Positions 19,642-28,609 of a stretch of DNA of 64,000 nt are shown here, piece after piece (the first letter of the stretch is position 1; each line of letters starts with the position of its first letter). The DNA is from Hyphomonadaceae bacterium (GTDB taxonomy: Bacteria; Pseudomonadota; Alphaproteobacteria; Caulobacterales; Hyphomonadaceae). Under the pieces are notes generated by a model. That model saw only the letters and a program-made list of their open reading frames with translations, was not told where the DNA came from and made no database searches. The stretch is from assembly GCA_022844345.1 (NCBI GenBank), contig JALHLU010000007.1, positions 124,001-188,000 on the forward strand. Reading direction: 5' to 3'. The position numbers and the translations under genes were made by a program.

Positions 19642-20093
19642 ACGCGACGGAATCCTCTTTCAGATACACATACAAAGACAGGATCGAGGGTCCACTGACG
19701 AACTTACCCAATCTTTAATCCACGTCACCCCAAAACAGCAGGCAGTTGAACTTTGTTTCCCATGGCGACCATTTTCGGGTCTGTACGCCTTCGGGTGGGA
19801 CACATCGTCCGCTCTGCTGGGTGAATCCTGCATGAACCATGCGAGCAGGGCAGCTGGCGGCTTGTGATTCATGGTTCTGCCGGACGACCGTGGACAAACC
19901 AAGGCAGACGCTGCGTTTCCGGCGCCAGTGCATTCGTTTCGGGGATAAGGCGGGAAGGCCCTTTCACTTGGGCCGCAGATCAATATCTAATGGGGACGAA
20001 CACCGGGTGTTTACTATCCCCATCCGGGGTGTTCGCGACTCAGGCGATCCTGCCGTCGTCTCGAAACAGGTCTAACGCCCAGGCTCCGCACTC
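19642..20093. other. Divergent intergenic region between dacA-like gene and clpS
   Basis: 452 bases, no convincing gene. Near clpS an inverted repeat CGAACACC / GGTGTTCG (19997-20004 and 20028-20035) and a nested TGGGGA / TCCCCA pair (19991-19996, 20017-20022) could fold the 5' leader of the clpSA transcript. No strong -35/-10 pair stands out. Small ORFs here lack ribosome-binding sites. Confidence 0.45.
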
Positions 20094-20423
20094 ATGGCTG
20101 ACAAGCGCCCCCCCTCGAAACCGGAACGGGACGTCGGCACCCAGACCCGGACCAAGGCGAAAACGAAGAAGCCATCGCTGTATCGCGTGCTTCTGCTGAA
20201 TGACGACTACACGCCAATGGAATTCGTCGTGCTCGTGCTCGAGCACTTCTTCAACAAGTCGCGCGAGGAAGCCACGCGCATCATGCTACACGTCCATAAC
20301 AATGGCGTGGGCGTCTGTGGCGTCTTTCCGCTCGATGTCGCCGAAACCAAAGTTACGCAGGTGATGGATCTTGCCCGCCAGCACCAGCATCCGCTGCAAT
20401 GCACCAAGGAACGCGAGGACTAG
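20094..20423 (+). CDS. clpS: ATP-dependent Clp protease adaptor ClpS
   Basis: 109 residues. The N-degron-binding core is intact: [20 protein letters not shown], then [20 protein letters not shown] and the [19 protein letters not shown] end. ClpS recognises N-terminal Leu/Phe/Tyr/Trp residues and delivers substrates to ClpA. The basic N-terminal tail (about 25 residues) is the segment that enters the ClpA pore. 11 bases separate it from clpA. Confidence 0.95.
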   Translation: MADKRPPSKPERDVGTQTRTKAKTKKPSLYRVLLLNDDYTPMEFVVLVLEHFFNKSREEATRIMLHVHNNGVGVCGVFPLDVAETKVTQVMDLARQHQHPLQCTKERED

Positions 20424-20434
20424 AGAACCCTTAA

Positions 20435-22744
20435 ATGCCCTCCCTCACACCCAGCCTCGAACGCGCCCTCGAACGCGCCATGCTTCTGGCGCAGGAGCGA
20501 AAGCATGAATACGCGACCCTGGAGCACCTGCTGCTCGCGCTGACCGACGATGACGACGCGGCCGAGGTCATGACGGCCTGCAAGGTCGATCTCGAAAAGC
20601 TGCGCCGGGACCTTACCAACTATCTCGACAATGACTGCGCCTCGTTTGTGGTCGAGGATGGCGGCGCCGTACATCCGACGGCCGCCTTCCAGCGCGTCGT
20701 TCAGCGCGCCGTGCTGCATGTGGAATCCTCGTCCAAGGACGAAGTGACCGGCGCCAACGTGCTCGTCTCGATCTTCGCCGAGCGCGAGAGCCATGCTGCG
20801 TACTTCCTGCAGGAGCAGGACATGACGCGCTATGACGCCGTCAATTTCATCAGCCACGGCGTCGCCAAGAAGCCCGGCATGTCGAAGTCGAAGCCTGTCG
20901 AAGGCGCGGCCGAGAAGGAAGACGACAACACGAAGCCGGCCGGCGAGGCGCTGTCAGCCTATTGCGTCGACCTCAACCAGAAGGCCCGCGAAGGGAAGAC
21001 GGATCCGCTCATCGGCCGCCATATGGAAGTCGAGCGCGCGATCCAGGTGCTGTGCCGCCGCCGCAAGAACAATCCGCTGCTCGTGGGCGACCCGGGCGTT
21101 GGCAAGACGGCCATCGCCGAAGGCATGGCCAAGAAGATCGTCGATGGCGAGGCGCCCAGCATTCTCGCTGACGCCGTGATCTACTCGCTCGACATGGGTG
21201 CGCTGCTCGCCGGCACGCGCTATCGCGGCGATTTCGAGGAACGCCTCAAGGCCGTCGTGAAAGAGCTTGAAGAACAGCCCAAGGCTGTCCTGTTCATCGA
21301 CGAGATCCACACGGTTATCGGGGCCGGCGCCACGTCCGGCGGCGCGATGGACGCTTCGAACCTGCTGAAGCCTGCGCTTCAGTCCGGCACCCTGCGCTGC
21401 ATGGGGTCGACGACCTACAAGGAATACCGCCAGCATTTCGAGAAGGACCGTGCGCTCGCTCGCCGCTTCCAGAAGATCGATGTGGTCGAGCCGTCAATCG
21501 ACGACACGATCAAGATCGTGATGGGTCTCAAGCCCTACTTCGAAGAGTTCCACGGCCTGAAATACACCAACGAGGCTATCCGCACCGCGGTTGATCTCTC
21601 GGCCAAGTACATCACCGACCGCAAGCTGCCCGACAAGGCCATCGACGTGATCGACGAGGCCGGCGCGGCGCAATGGCTGGTGCCCGAAAACAAGCGGCGC
21701 AAGCAGATCGGCGCGCGCGAGGTCGAGGTGGTTATCTCGAAAATGGCGCGGATTCCGGCCAAGCAGGTCTCGAAATCCGACGCCGAGCAACTCCGCTCGC
21801 TGGAAACGGATCTCAAGCGTGTCGTGTTCGGACAGGATGCGGCGATCACCGCGCTTGCGGCGGCGATCAAGCTCGCCCGCGCGGGCCTGCGCGAGCCGAA
21901 CAAGCCCATCGGCTGCTACCTGTTCTCCGGCCCCACGGGCGTCGGCAAGACGGAAGTCGCCAAGCAGCTCGGCTCCATCCTCGGCGTGGAAATGCTGCGT
22001 TTCGACATGTCGGAATACATGGAGCGCCACACTGTCTCGCGTCTCATCGGCGCGCCTCCGGGCTATGTCGGCTTCGACCAGGGCGGCCTGCTGACCGACG
22101 GCGTGGACCAGCATCCGCATTGCGTGCTGCTGCTCGACGAGATCGAGAAGGCGCACCCGGACCTGTTCAACATCCTGCTTCAGGTGATGGACAACGGCAC
22201 GCTGACCGACGCCAACGGCAAGAAGGTCGACTTCAGGAACGTGATCCTCATCATGACCACGAATGCGGGTGCTTCTGACGCTGCGAAGGAGTCGATAGGC
22301 TTTGGACGCGGCAAGCGCCAGGGCGAGGACGAAGAGGCGATCAAGCGCCTGTTCACGCCGGAATTCCGCAACCGCCTTGATGCGACCATTCCGTTCTCGG
22401 GCCTCTCGCCGGAGATCATCGAGATGGTGGTCGACAAGTTCATCCTGCAGCTGGAAACCCAGCTGGCGGATCGGAACGTCACGATCGCGCTTACGCCAAA
22501 AGCCCGCAAATGGCTGGCCGTGCGCGGTTACGACGAAGCCTTCGGCGCGCGTCCGCTGGGCCGCCTGATCCAGGAACACGTCAAGAAGCCGATGGCCGAC
22601 GAGCTTCTCTTCGGCTCTCTGCAGAAGGGCGGCGGCGTGAAGATCGACATCGACAAGAACGACCCCGACAAGCTGTCGTTCAAGTTCATCGCCGAGCCCA
22701 AGGCGACGGCGAAGGAAAAGAACGAACCGGAAGCGGTCGACTGA
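20435..22744 (+). CDS. clpA: ATP-dependent Clp protease ATP-binding subunit ClpA
   Basis: 769 residues. The Clp-N repeat domain (1-145) binds ClpS; AAA1 has Walker A GDPGVGKT and Walker [13 protein letters not shown]2 has [14 protein letters not shown] and [14 protein letters not shown]. The ClpP-docking loop region lies in AAA2 and the C-terminal D2-small domain ends with a Lys/Glu-rich tail. It unfolds N-degron and SsrA-tagged proteins for ClpP, which is not in this window. Confidence 0.96.
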   Translation: MPSLTPSLERALERAMLLAQERKHEYATLEHLLLALTDDDDAAEVMTACKVDLEKLRRDLTNYLDNDCASFVVEDGGAVHPTAAFQRVVQRAVLHVESSSKDEVTGANVLVSIFAERESHAAYFLQEQDMTRYDAVNFISHGVAKKPGMSKSKPVEGAAEKEDDNTKPAGEALSAYCVDLNQKAREGKTDPLIGRHMEVERAIQVLCRRRKNNPLLVGDPGVGKTAIAEGMAKKIVDGEAPSILADAVIYSLDMGALLAGTRYRGDFEERLKAVVKELEEQPKAVLFIDEIHTVIGAGATSGGAMDASNLLKPALQSGTLRCMGSTTYKEYRQHFEKDRALARRFQKIDVVEPSIDDTIKIVMGLKPYFEEFHGLKYTNEAIRTAVDLSAKYITDRKLPDKAIDVIDEAGAAQWLVPENKRRKQIGAREVEVVISKMARIPAKQVSKSDAEQLRSLETDLKRVVFGQDAAITALAAAIKLARAGLREPNKPIGCYLFSGPTGVGKTEVAKQLGSILGVEMLRFDMSEYMERHTVSRLIGAPPGYVGFDQGGLLTDGVDQHPHCVLLLDEIEKAHPDLFNILLQVMDNGTLTDANGKKVDFRNVILIMTTNAGASDAAKESIGFGRGKRQGEDEEAIKRLFTPEFRNRLDATIPFSGLSPEIIEMVVDKFILQLETQLADRNVTIALTPKARKWLAVRGYDEAFGARPLGRLIQEHVKKPMADELLFGSLQKGGGVKIDIDKNDPDKLSFKFIAEPKATAKEKNEPEAVD

Positions 22745-22768
22745 TCCAGCATTCCCGGGAATGCAGAA

Positions 22769-22796
22769 GGGCGGCTCTTGCGAGCCGCCCTTTCTT
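22769..22796 (+). terminator. Rho-independent terminator of clpSA
   Basis: A perfect 9-bp stem GGGCGGCTC / GAGCCGCCC with loop TTGC, directly followed by TTTCTT, 25 bases after the clpA stop. Confidence 0.85.
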
Positions 22797-22863
22797 CGTG
22801 CGCCCGCGCGGGCGCCTGTGCTGGTCTAGGGGGCTGGGCCCTGTCAGGCCGGATTGTCAACGA

Positions 22864-23475
22864 TCACGGAGCCGGCGTCGCTGTGTTCGCGGCCGTTGTC
22901 GCGCCCTGTTGGGTCGGCCAGATGATCGGGAAGGGCGGCGGGGCGGCCGTGGCGCAATCCCGCCAGCGTAGCTCGCGCAGGGCGAAGCGCACGCCATCCC
23001 ACTCGAATTCGCCCTCGCTGCCGCAGCCGCCATTCCCAGCCTTCTTGCGGAACGTGGTCAGCACCCCGGTTCCAGCATCGATCTCGGCCGTGTCCACCTG
23101 GTCGGTCGCAAACCAGCCGTCGGGGCCGTAGTCCGGGAACAGCAGAAGTTCCGGCTTTGCCCCGGAGCGGGTCGCGAACAGCCTGTGCGTCGTCGAATAG
23201 TCGCCCTGGCTGCAGCCAAGCATGACGACCGCGCCGTTCTCGAGCCCGATCACCCTGGATTCCAGTTGCACATCTTCCGGCCGGACACATCCGCCCAACG
23301 TGTCGCTGATTGTCTGAGCTGCGGCGATCAATGCGGCGTCGCCATCCAGCGCCGCAGAGGGCGTGCCATCCGGATTGGCTCCGGCGACTTCCGGGCCGCC
23401 GCAGCCAGCCAGCACCGCCGCCATCATGGTTCCGGCAAGGGCGTGGCCAAGTGCCTTTGGTGTTACCCGACGCAT
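22864..23475 (-). CDS. Lipoprotein with DUF1176-like C-terminus
   Basis: 203 residues. The signal peptide ends in VLAGC, a lipobox. The C-terminal half (TTFRKKAGNGGCGSEGEFEW followed by DGVRFALRELRWRDC) matches the pattern of DUF1176 proteins, where a GDCG...WDG motif and paired cysteines recur. Two further Cys pairs suggest disulphides in the periplasm. AAGGAG sits 7 bases before the ATG at 23475; the longer reading to 23604 lacks a signal sequence. Function unknown. Confidence 0.72.
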   Translation of the reverse strand: MRRVTPKALGHALAGTMMAAVLAGCGGPEVAGANPDGTPSAALDGDAALIAAAQTISDTLGGCVRPEDVQLESRVIGLENGAVVMLGCSQGDYSTTHRLFATRSGAKPELLLFPDYGPDGWFATDQVDTAEIDAGTGVLTTFRKKAGNGGCGSEGEFEWDGVRFALRELRWRDCATAAPPPFPIIWPTQQGATTAANTATPAP

Positions 23476-23572
23476 CACATTCTCCTTCAGGCGGGCCAGT
23501 GATGACGAAACATTGCTGTAAATCAATGGCCGGACCGCGCTCAAACCGGGGATAAAGCAGGCCGGCAGATGG

Positions 23573-24034
23573 CTACCAATGCCCCGAAACCGGTTGATCG
23601 CCAAAGAGTTCGGTCAGCCGCCGCCGGGTTCCCGCTGTTGTGCCCTCGGGCGGGGCGAGGGGGGCAAAGAACCCGGTTTCGGCAATTTCCCCACGCTGGG
23701 TTGGTTCGACCTGCCGCCAGCGGTCAACCCGGTAGATCAGCACGTGATCATTCGGAAAGAAGGCGTGGTTGGCGTGGGCAGAGGCCAGCCGCAGATCCGC
23801 CGCCGCAGCGTCGATTCCGGCCTCTTCCAGCAATTCGCGCTGGATCGCCTCGAGCGCCGTCTCGCCCTTTTCGATCCCCCCGCCAGGCATGTGCCAGCCG
23901 GGCGTGTAGGTATGCCGCAGCAGAAGCACGCGCCCCGCTTCATCCACAACCACCCCGCGCACGCCCAGCGTCATGGGGCGGCGGATGCGCCACCATGCCT
24001 GGAATGCCCGGTCGCGCAGAGTGCGTTTTCTCAT
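23573..24034 (-). CDS. Nudix hydrolase
   Basis: 153 residues. Nudix box GGIEKGETALEAIQRELLEE followed by AGI, preceded by LLRHTYTPGWHMPGG, typical of MutT-like enzymes hydrolysing nucleoside diphosphate derivatives. The WHMPGG sequence occurs in a broad ADP-ribose/NTP group, so the substrate cannot be assigned. Confidence 0.88.
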   Translation of the reverse strand: MRKRTLRDRAFQAWWRIRRPMTLGVRGVVVDEAGRVLLLRHTYTPGWHMPGGGIEKGETALEAIQRELLEEAGIDAAAADLRLASAHANHAFFPNDHVLIYRVDRWRQVEPTQRGEIAETGFFAPLAPPEGTTAGTRRRLTELFGDQPVSGHW

Positions 24035-24142
24035 CCGTTTCCCTGGGAAATGCCTTGATCTTTCCGGGTTTCGGACCGGCTGGAAATCCGCTAGGACAGC
24101 CTCACCTGAGACTCAAGGCGTGTTTGCCGTAAGGAGACTATC

Positions 24143-24223
24143 GTGGCTGCTGTGTACGCTATCATTGCCGTGGTTGTGACGTTCGGCCTGCTCAATCTCA
24201 TCGAGTACCGCCGCATCGACTAA
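24143..24223 (+). CDS. 26-residue single-span membrane micro-protein
   Basis: Reads MAAVYAIIAVVVTFGLLNLI followed by EYRRID. A GTG start at 24143 has AAGGAG at 24131-24136 with ideal 6-base spacing, and the peptide is one hydrophobic helix followed by a charged tail. This combination makes it more likely than chance to be a real small membrane protein. It precedes the Ca2+/Na+ antiporter by 90 bases, but a repeat lies between them. Role unknown; it is not followed by kdp genes. Confidence 0.6.
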   Translation: MAAVYAIIAVVVTFGLLNLIEYRRID

Positions 24224-24261
24224 CTCTTCGGCCAGAACTGCTGGACTGAACCTGGCTCGCG

Positions 24262-24307
24262 GGCCACGGTCCCCCTTGGGGGAGGGGTATCCAAGCTGAG
24301 GGGGTAA
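24262..24307. repeat. Short GC-rich palindromic repeat
   Basis: TCCCCC TT GGGGGA at 24270-24283 with a second matching GAGGGGG at about 24299-24305, so that two alternative stems are possible. It lies directly upstream of the antiporter GTG and could affect its 5' end. Confidence 0.5.
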
Positions 24308-24312
24308 CCGCT

Positions 24313-25314
24313 GTGCTCACAGGCGCCATCGTTGTCCTGATCGCCGGCTTTGCCGTCCTGCTCTATTCGGCGGACTGTCTCGTCCGTGGCGCCCTTTCGG
24401 CGGCCTACAAGGCAAACGTATCGCCCCTGCTGGTCGGCATCGTAATCGTCGGCTTTGGCACGTCGCTTCCCGAATTCATCATCTCCGTGCAGGCCGCCTC
24501 CAATGACCGCGCCGGCCTGGCCCACGGCAACATCATCGGCTCGAACATCGCGAACATCTTTCTCGTGCTCGCGCTTCCTGCGCTGATCTTTCCCATCGTC
24601 ACCACCGCGCCGCGCATGCGCGTCACGGCCTTCTTCATGCTGGCCTGCACCGCGGCATGGATCGGCATCTCGCTCTTTTTCGGCCTGACGCAGTGGGTCG
24701 GCATCGCCTTCATCGTGGCGCTGGTCGTCTATCTGCTTGTGTCCTGGTCCATCGCCCGCAAGGACATGACCGAGGACACCAAGGAAGAACTGGAGATGAT
24801 GAAGAAGCCGATGTGGCGCATGATCATGCTGATCCTCATCGGCATTGTCGGCCTGCCGCTGGGCTCGCACATGCTTCTCGATGGCGGCATCTCATTGGGC
24901 GCCGAACTCAACGCCAGCCAGACGATTGTAGGCCTGACCGTGCTAGCGCTGGGCTCGTCCCTGCCGGAACTCGGCGCATGCGTCGCTGCCGCAGTGCGCA
25001 AGCAGAGCGACGTTGCGATGGGCAATGTGCTCGGCTCCAACATCTTCAACATCCTGGGCGCAGGCGGCGTTGTCGCCATCCTCGCGCCCCGCGAAGTGCT
25101 GAGCCCCGAATTCACCGCGTTCAGCAATTGGGCGATGGCGGGCGCCGCCGTGCTCGTTACACTCGTGATCTTCGCGCGCCGCCGGATCGGCATTGGCACG
25201 GGCCTCGTTTTCCTGGCGCTCTACGTCGTGTACCTCGCCGGCCTCTACAACAACTGGTCGTTCGAGGGGATCGGCGACCTGATCATCGAGCCGGCGGCGC
25301 ATAGCCCGACCTGA
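24313..25314 (+). CDS. Calcium/sodium antiporter (CaCA family)
   Basis: 333 residues with about ten helices. The two alpha repeats carry GFGTSLPEFIISVQA...HGNIIGSNIANIFLVL and ALGSSLPELGACVAA...MGNVLGSNIFNILGAG, the cation-binding hallmark of YrbG-type exchangers. Exchanges Ca2+ against Na+ or H+ at the inner membrane. The GTG at 24313 is accepted because the first helix begins at once; the ribosome-binding site is weak. Confidence 0.92.
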   Translation: MLTGAIVVLIAGFAVLLYSADCLVRGALSAAYKANVSPLLVGIVIVGFGTSLPEFIISVQAASNDRAGLAHGNIIGSNIANIFLVLALPALIFPIVTTAPRMRVTAFFMLACTAAWIGISLFFGLTQWVGIAFIVALVVYLLVSWSIARKDMTEDTKEELEMMKKPMWRMIMLILIGIVGLPLGSHMLLDGGISLGAELNASQTIVGLTVLALGSSLPELGACVAAAVRKQSDVAMGNVLGSNIFNILGAGGVVAILAPREVLSPEFTAFSNWAMAGAAVLVTLVIFARRRIGIGTGLVFLALYVVYLAGLYNNWSFEGIGDLIIEPAAHSPT

Positions 25315-25320
25315 TCCGCC

Positions 25321-25809
25321 TCAATCCGAAATCGTCTTCGGCGTGACATAGGCCTGCAGGCGCCAGGCGGAATCCGCATCCGCCCTTTCAAACATCGCTC
25401 CCGCCGCCGTCGGAAACTTGGCGCGAACGGACGTTTCCAGCGCGTTGTTGCGATGGGCGAGGCGGCTGGCGAGTTCGTGCACTCCCGGATTGTGCGCCAC
25501 CACCATCACGCGCTCGGCCCCGGCTTCCTCGGCCGCGTGAAGCAGAGCATTCGCCTCGGCCAGATAAAGATCGTCACGGAACTCGACGGTCACGTCGGGA
25601 AAGCAGCTGGAGACCAGGCCCCAGGTCTCGCGCGTGCGCTTCGCGGAAGAGACCAGGACAATCTCGGGGTCAGCCCCGGCGCCGGCCAGCGCCTCGCCAA
25701 TCCCCGGCGCATCCTCGCGGCCGCGCGCCGCAAGGGGGCGGTCGAAATCCTCTCCCGTCTCGGATTCTGCCGCCGCCTTGGCGTGACGAAGAAGAACAAG
25801 CTGGCGCAT
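25321..25809 (-). CDS. SixA-type histidine phosphatase
   Basis: 162 residues. RHG-type catalytic motif LVLLRHAKA at residues 4-12, second Arg in SSAKRTRETW, and VVAHNPGVHELA carrying the second catalytic His. SixA dephosphorylates histidine-containing phosphotransfer domains or PTS proteins; the actual target here is unknown. ATG at 25809 gives the canonical MRQLVLLRHAK start; longer readings are artefacts. Confidence 0.88.
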   Translation of the reverse strand: MRQLVLLRHAKAAAESETGEDFDRPLAARGREDAPGIGEALAGAGADPEIVLVSSAKRTRETWGLVSSCFPDVTVEFRDDLYLAEANALLHAAEEAGAERVMVVAHNPGVHELASRLAHRNNALETSVRAKFPTAAGAMFERADADSAWRLQAYVTPKTISD

Positions 25810-25946
25810 GCGACCCCGGATTCTGGCCTGCGATCTAACGCGGCTAGCTCTGCCGCAATCTCCCGTCGATTGCCAAGAGGATAGTCCCAAAAGACGACCA
25901 CACGATGGCGGGGGTGAGGGGGCGGACTTCTCGATATAGATATTGG

Positions 25947-25998
25947 TTGCATTTCGATGCAATGGAGATAAAACGTATTCGCTGCACGCAAGTGCAGC
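25947..25998 (+). promoter_or_regulatory. Two palindromes upstream of cupin-TetR operon
   Basis: TTGCAT-TTCG-ATGCAA at 25947-25962 and GCTGCAC-GCAA-GTGCAGC at 25981-25998, 24 bases upstream of the cupin ATG. Both share a TGCA core. They are candidate sites for the co-transcribed TetR protein; the second lies in the likely 5' leader. Confidence 0.5.
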
Positions 25999-26021
25999 CA
26001 AAAAACAGGGGAGGGTCTGCG

Positions 26022-26456
26022 ATGTCCGGGGCAGCCAGCAACGCCACAAAGGAAAGTTTCTTCGTGCTCGGCGAAACGCTGAAGCCAATGCTGACGAACG
26101 AGATGGGCTCGCACGTCGAGATTTTCGACACGAGCGGTCCCACGGGCGGTGGACCGCCGACCCATCGCCATGCATGGGAAGAAATCTACGTCGTAACCAA
26201 GGGCGTCCTTGACGTCACCGTGAACGGCGAGACCACGCGCCTTGGCCCCGGCGGCTTCGCTCACGTCCCGGCCAACACGCCACACAGCTATCACACGGTC
26301 GAGGACGCCGAATTTCTCACCATTGTCACCAAGGGTAATGCTTCGAAATTCTTCCGTCAGGTCTCCGCGGAAGTGTCGATGAGTCCGCCGGACATACCCG
26401 GCATCATCCGGGTCGGCGGCATTCATGGCATAGAATTCATGCCTCCCGCTGCATGA
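26022..26456 (+). CDS. Cupin domain-containing protein
   Basis: 144 residues, single beta-barrel cupin. Motif 1 is PPTHRHAWEEIYVVTKGVLD (metal ligands His, His, Glu), and motif 2 is GFAHVPANTPHSYHT. Likely a small dioxygenase, isomerase or sensor; substrate unknown. The ATG at 26022 has GGGAGG upstream. Its stop overlaps the TetR start (ATGA, 26453-26456), so the two are coupled, and the TetR protein probably controls the cupin. Confidence 0.85.
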   Translation: MSGAASNATKESFFVLGETLKPMLTNEMGSHVEIFDTSGPTGGGPPTHRHAWEEIYVVTKGVLDVTVNGETTRLGPGGFAHVPANTPHSYHTVEDAEFLTIVTKGNASKFFRQVSAEVSMSPPDIPGIIRVGGIHGIEFMPPAA

Positions 26457-27055
26457 CCGAAACCCGCAGATACGTCAGCCCCAAGCGGGAAGCGCAAGCT
26501 GCGGCGACGCGCGAGGCCATCCTCGACGCGTTCGCTGAACAACTCTCCGAACCTGGTCGCGACAAGCTTTCAGCCAGCCAGGCCGCCTTGCGCGCAGGCG
26601 TATCCCTGCGCACGGTCTATTTCCACTTCCCGAACGAGGAAAGTCAGGCTGCGGCCTTGGGCGAATGGTTCGATCGCATCCTGTATCCGCAGGGCGTCGT
26701 GTTGTGCGCCGGCCCAGATGATCTCGTGCGATACTTTCGTGATATCCATCGCAACGCGCTGAAGCACCCGGTCAGCCGCGTGCTTGCGTCGAACAAGGGT
26801 GTGTGGGGCGAGATGCGCAAGACACGCCGCGCCGCGCGACTGGAAGCAATACGCAAGGCCGCGAAGGCCATCGGCGCACCGAAGCGCGCCACCGAGGACG
26901 CGACTGCCATGCTGCTCAGCCTCTCCGGAGCCGACGCCTCCTGGCCCATGTACGACCATGGCCTGCCGCTGGAGCGCGCGCCCGACGTTATCGCGAATAC
27001 GGTGCAGCTGATTGTCGATCAGCTGAAAGCGCAGGCGAAGGCGGCCCGCAAGTAG
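26453..27055 (+). CDS. TetR/AcrR family transcriptional regulator
   Basis: 200 residues. The N-terminal HTH region reads AAATREAILDAFAEQL followed by LSASQAALRAGVSLRTVYFH and FPNEESQ, the TetR DNA-binding fold. The C-terminal ligand domain is not assignable. Coupled to the cupin gene; likely represses this operon through the palindromes at 25947-25998 and responds to the cupin's substrate (inference). Confidence 0.85.
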   Translation: MTETRRYVSPKREAQAAATREAILDAFAEQLSEPGRDKLSASQAALRAGVSLRTVYFHFPNEESQAAALGEWFDRILYPQGVVLCAGPDDLVRYFRDIHRNALKHPVSRVLASNKGVWGEMRKTRRAARLEAIRKAAKAIGAPKRATEDATAMLLSLSGADASWPMYDHGLPLERAPDVIANTVQLIVDQLKAQAKAARK

Positions 27056-27084
27056 AACGGACGGCCTTTCGAGCCGCCCGCTCC

Positions 27085-28296
27085 CTAGCCTTTGACACAC
27101 ACCACCTGCTTCAAGGTATGCACCACCTCGATCAGGTCGGACTGCGCGGCGATGACGGCGTCGATGTCCTTGTAGGCCATCGGCGTTTCGTCGATCACGC
27201 CCTGGTCTTTTCGGCACTCCACGCCTTCGGTCGCCTCGCGGTGATCCTTCAGCGTGAACGTCGCCTTGGCCTGGGTGCGTGACATCGCGCGGCCTGCGCC
27301 GTGCGAGCACGAGCAGAACGAGTCCGGGTTTCCCTTGCCGCGCACGATGAACGATTTCGCGCCCATCGAGCCCGGGATGATGCCCAGCTCTCCATCGCCC
27401 GCGCGCACGGCGCCCTTGCGGGTCACCCACACGTCGGCGCCGAAGTGGTGTTCCTTCTCCACATAGTTGTGGTGGCAGTTCACCGCGTGAGCCCCGAGCT
27501 TGAACTTGGGCAGATGCTCGCGCATCGCCTGCAGCGTCCGCTCCATCATCGCCTCGCGGTTGGCGCGGGCGTAGTCCTGCGCCCAGCCGACCGCTTCGAT
27601 GTAGTCCTCGAAGATCGGTTCGCCCTCGACGAAGAAGGCGAGATCCTGATCCGGCACATGGTAACCAAGCACACGCTTCTCGAGGGCCTTGCGGGCCATC
27701 TCGATGAAGTACTGCCCGATCTGGTTGCCCGTGCCGCGCGAGCCCGAGTGCAGCATCACCCAGACAAAGCCACGCTCATCGAGGCAGACCTCGACGAAGT
27801 GGTTGCCCGAGCCAAGCGTGCCAAGCTGCGCGCCGACCTTGTGGTTCGGAATGCGCTTGTGCTTGTCGCGGATGCGATCGAGGCGCGGTTCGAGGTCGGA
27901 GTTGCGCCAGCGCGAGATCACGGAATCCGGCGTCGTGCCGAACTCGCCATTGCGGCCAACGCCCGCCGGAACCTTGCGCTCGATCTCCGAGCGCAGCTTC
28001 GCCAGCGAGTCCGGCAGATGCTCCGCGCGCAGCGTGGTTTCCACCGCCATCATCCCGCAGCCGATGTCGACGCCGACAGCGGCCGGGATGATCGCGCCCC
28101 TGGTCGGGATCACCGAGCCAACGGTCGCGCCGCGTCCGAAGTGGACGTCGGGCATGACGGCGAGGTGGGAGTGCACGAAGGGCAATCCCGCCACGTTTTC
28201 CAGCTGTTCGCGGGCTGCGTCCTCGACGGGAACGCCTTTGACCCAGGCCTTGATGCGGCCGCCCTGGGCCGTTTCGAATACTTCAAACGTGCTCAT
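27085..28296 (-). CDS. rtcB: RtcB family RNA-splicing ligase
   Basis: 403 residues. Metal and GTP-binding motifs: VGVDIGCGM, GSGNHFVEVC, LHSGSRGTGNQIG, VNCHHNYVE and the guanylylated-His motif CSCSHGAGRAMSR. It joins 2',3'-cyclic phosphate or 3'-phosphate RNA ends to 5'-OH ends, with GTP and Mn2+. No rtcA, rtcR or archease is adjacent. ATG 28296 follows AGGAG at 9-base spacing. A terminator and a short leader ORF lie upstream, so expression may be controlled by attenuation. Confidence 0.93.
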   Translation of the reverse strand: MSTFEVFETAQGGRIKAWVKGVPVEDAAREQLENVAGLPFVHSHLAVMPDVHFGRGATVGSVIPTRGAIIPAAVGVDIGCGMMAVETTLRAEHLPDSLAKLRSEIERKVPAGVGRNGEFGTTPDSVISRWRNSDLEPRLDRIRDKHKRIPNHKVGAQLGTLGSGNHFVEVCLDERGFVWVMLHSGSRGTGNQIGQYFIEMARKALEKRVLGYHVPDQDLAFFVEGEPIFEDYIEAVGWAQDYARANREAMMERTLQAMREHLPKFKLGAHAVNCHHNYVEKEHHFGADVWVTRKGAVRAGDGELGIIPGSMGAKSFIVRGKGNPDSFCSCSHGAGRAMSRTQAKATFTLKDHREATEGVECRKDQGVIDETPMAYKDIDAVIAAQSDLIEVVHTLKQVVCVKG

Positions 28297-28360
28297 CACA
28301 CGTCACTCCTTTTGTGCGCCGCCTCCGCGCACTCCGAGAGATCATGTCATCCATTTCGGA

Positions 28361-28417
28361 CAACAAAAAACCCTCCGGCTGGTGCGCGGAGGGTTCGGTT
28401 TGGATCAGCGGATCGCT
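28361..28417 (-). terminator. Intrinsic terminator/attenuator in rtcB leader
   Basis: On the minus strand AACCCTCCG (28395-28387), a 9-base loop, then CGGAGGGTT (28377-28369) and TTTTTTG. An alternative partner for GAACCC exists just upstream: GGGGTTC next to the TCAGCG-ATC-CGCTGA hairpin. Terminator and anti-terminator are therefore mutually exclusive. It lies 70 bases before the rtcB ATG. Confidence 0.7.
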
Positions 28418-28429
28418 GAACCCCTGGAC

Positions 28430-28507
28430 CTATCCCTCCATGCGATCGCGATCACACAGCATTGGCTGTGCAATCTTCGCGGTCTGATTTTCGTAGCGCC
28501 GTTTCAT
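28430..28507 (-). CDS. Putative 25-codon leader peptide upstream of rtcB
   Basis: An ORF reading MKRRYENQTAKIAQPMLCDR then DRMEG, ending in TAG. The last codons (GGAGGG) and the bases just after the stop can pair with the 5' arm of the terminator, so a ribosome ending here would decide between the two folds. The ribosome-binding site is weak (GGATAGG). Too short for confident coding prediction; the composition has no run of one amino acid. Confidence 0.45.
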   Translation of the reverse strand: MKRRYENQTAKIAQPMLCDRDRMEG

Positions 28508-28564
28508 CGGGGCCTATCCGAAAAGAGGTTGGTCCAAGGCGCGGGTGTTTGATGGAAGAATGCG

Positions 28565-28582
28565 GCGGCGTCAAGGCGCCGC
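28565..28582 (-). terminator. Hairpin after SIMPL gene
   Basis: GCGGCG-TCAAGG-CGCCGC, about 30 bases beyond the SIMPL stop on the minus strand, without a T-run; a possible weak terminator or mRNA end. Confidence 0.35.
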
Positions 28583-28609
28583 ACGCATCCTGTCCATCGT
28601 TTTACATCG

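Noticed and set aside
19660-19983. 107-codon minus-strand ORF in the dacA-clpS interval
   Set aside because: No ribosome-binding site, no domain and no conservation signal visible; treated as non-coding.
21494-22579. 361-codon minus-strand ORF inside clpA
   Set aside because: Antisense of the ClpA AAA2 region; Asp/Arg-rich composition typical of shadow frames.
24143-24223. KdpF-type identity for the micro-protein
   Set aside because: Size fits, but there are no kdpABC genes downstream and the sequence lacks KdpF features.
28396-28500. tRNA gene in the rtcB leader
   Set aside because: Short stems and a GGTTC-like string suggested a T-arm, but no acceptor stem or anticodon arm can be formed; the terminator/leader-ORF reading fits better.
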